A DNA stretch of 64,000 nt from positions 62,001-126,000 of the forward strand of contig NZ_LLWK01000031.1 of assembly GCF_001529295.1 (NCBI RefSeq). The letters run 5' to 3'. Positions 63,026 to 64,000 of this stretch are shown here, in pieces. The notes under the pieces are model-generated. The model was not told where the DNA came from, ran no database searches, and saw only the letters and a list, made by a program, of their open reading frames with translations. Numbering within the stretch: the first letter of the stretch is position 1; the number at the start of each line of letters is the position of its first letter. Both the position numbers and the translations under genes were made by a program. The stretch is from Flavobacterium sp. TAB 87. GTDB lineage: Bacteria; Bacteroidota; Bacteroidia; Flavobacteriales; Flavobacteriaceae.

Positions 63026-64000
63026 TTAAAGATCCAATGAATTTAACAATTCAGTTAATTCTGGTTCTGAAGGTCGTGGCGCATCCGCACTCACAATTTT
63101 TCCTTCTTTATCTAAAATTATAAAACGTGGAATTGCTTGTATGTAATAGCCAGCAATAAATTCAGATCCGATTTCGTTATCGGCTAAAAGCTGAGTTCCC
63201 GTTAACTTTTGCGCTACAATCATCTCACGCCATTTTTTTTCGTCAGCCAAACGGTCTACAGAAATACCTATAAATTTGATGTTTTTACCATGAAATGCTT
63301 TTTCGACTTTGCTAATAAACGGCATTTCATATTTACATGGTCCGCACCAAGTTGCCCAAATATCAATAAAAACATAGCTCCCTCTAAAATCAGCTAGAGA
63401 CGATTTTCCACCTTTATAATTGATATAATTTTTAAATTCAGGCGAAGCCATTCCCACACCTAATTCACTTTTATTTCTTTGCTCGTCCAAAAATTGCTGT
63501 GTCAAAGAAGTATTGAATTCTTGTAATTTTATTAATTGAGTGCTTACAAAAGCAGTATCTAAAATCGCTTTTTGCTTGTCTAACTCTGATTTAACATCTC
63601 CTGAAAACGCAGCCATTTTAGAATCGAAAGTGGCTTTATCAGAATTGATAAAAGCATTATAATCTGCTCCAAATAATTGGCCTTCCAGTTTAGATTTAAC
63701 TATTAAAAAATCATTTTCTTTAGTTCCGTTGCCTTTAAAAGTTAATGTTTTAGAAACATTTTTTGCATCAAAATTAATTTCTAAATCCATATCGTTTTTA
63801 AGATAAAGACCAAAAAATTTATCGTAAAATGCATTAAAGTAAGCCGCCTCTTTTAATTTAATCGTGTCTCTGTAAGATCCGTCTTGGGCAACCGCAATGG
63901 TCACTGTTTGCGAACTAACTGGATCAAAAAGTCGTAAACCTAATCCAGCAATTGGGTTCGTTATTTTTCCGTGTAAAACGACATAATCCTTTGGTGGCGT
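63026..64000 (-). CDS. TlpA-like thioredoxin-fold protein (5' end missing)
   Basis: The frame is open to the right edge, so the N terminus lies outside the window; about 324 residues are visible. The visible N-terminal part (KDYVVLHGKITNPIAGLGL) looks like the DUF4369/carboxypeptidase-regulatory beta domain that precedes thioredoxin modules in Bacteroidota. The C-terminal thioredoxin domain (about the last 150 residues) carries the redox pair in ATWCGPCKYEMPF and the cis-Pro loop IQAIPRFIILD. Such proteins are periplasmic or lipid-anchored reductants and could receive electrons from the DsbD-like protein. A GTG at 63904 is an internal codon, not the start. Confidence 0.88.
   Translation of the reverse strand, partial: TPPKDYVVLHGKITNPIAGLGLRLFDPVSSQTVTIAVAQDGSYRDTIKLKEAAYFNAFYDKFFGLYLKNDMDLEINFDAKNVSKTLTFKGNGTKENDFLIVKSKLEGQLFGADYNAFINSDKATFDSKMAAFSGDVKSELDKQKAILDTAFVSTQLIKLQEFNTSLTQQFLDEQRNKSELGVGMASPEFKNYINYKGGKSSLADFRGSYVFIDIWATWCGPCKYEMPFISKVEKAFHGKNIKFIGISVDRLADEKKWREMIVAQKLTGTQLLADNEIGSEFIAGYYIQAIPRFIILDKEGKIVSADAPRPSEPELTELLNSLDL

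Noticed and set aside
63026..63904. Complete TlpA-like gene starting at 63904
   Set aside because: The codon there is GTG within an open frame that continues to the window edge with domain-like sequence, so the gene is truncated.

Overview
The window is AT-rich DNA from a member of the Bacteroidota, most likely a Flavobacteriaceae-type marine or environmental glycan degrader. The evidence is a SusC/SusD pair, many exported lipoproteins, TAnnTTTG-type -7 boxes, T-rich hairpin terminators, a LytS/LytTR two-component pair, and a density of glycoside hydrolases typical of polysaccharide/glycan utilisation loci (PULs). I see no rRNA, tRNA, CRISPR array, transposase or insertion sequence.

About 1-56,000 is one composite locus for dismantling glycoproteins. 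Left arm, plus strand (1-9877): the end of a PA14-like protein, an S1 sulfatase, a GH123-like beta-N-acetylgalactosaminidase, a GH84 beta-N-acetylglucosaminidase and a very large GH31 enzyme carrying FnIII, CBM32-like, dockerin and cohesin-like modules. This set points to O-glycan/mucin-type or GalNAc-containing chains. A bidirectional terminator at about 9.9 kb separates it from the minus strand. There, in transcription order from high to low coordinates, lie a GH2 beta-galactosidase (20648-23764), GH27, GH2, GH2, an S1 sulfatase with a GlcNAc-6-sulfatase-like active site, and a GH16 enzyme.

The core (24186-44435, minus strand) is a tightly packed run of twelve genes that reads as an N-glycan pathway: GH92, SSS-family sodium symporter, GH130 mannosyl-GlcNAc phosphorylase, CBM9-like protein, GHL10-like TIM-barrel lipoprotein, GH92, glycosylasparaginase, GH20, GH29 fucosidase, GH92, GH92 and a PNGase F homologue, ending in a terminator. 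Exported enzymes would release the glycan and trim galactose, fucose, GlcNAc and mannose. The symporter would import a small product such as Man-beta-1,4-GlcNAc for phosphorolysis by GH130 in the cytoplasm. The divergently transcribed LytS-like kinase and LytTR regulator (44661-46502) are the best candidate regulators. SusD and SusC (47018-52073) would provide outer-membrane capture and import, and a fourth GH2 enzyme follows (52478-55819).

Two GH2 genes (20648-23764 and 52478-55819) share a promoter module: a TATATTTG -7 box with a tandem ACYAGT direct repeat at exactly the same spacing. The pathway also shows a gap. Glycosylasparaginase needs GlcNAc-Asn, which implies an endo-beta-N-acetylglucosaminidase, yet no GH18, GH85 or GH163 gene is visible; the unclassified GHL10-like lipoprotein is the candidate.

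The right end (56128-64000, minus strand) is ordinary genome: a class V aminotransferase, a DsbD-type thiol-disulfide interchange protein, an M16 zinc protease and a truncated TlpA-like thioredoxin. All functions are read from sequence motifs; no database search was run.
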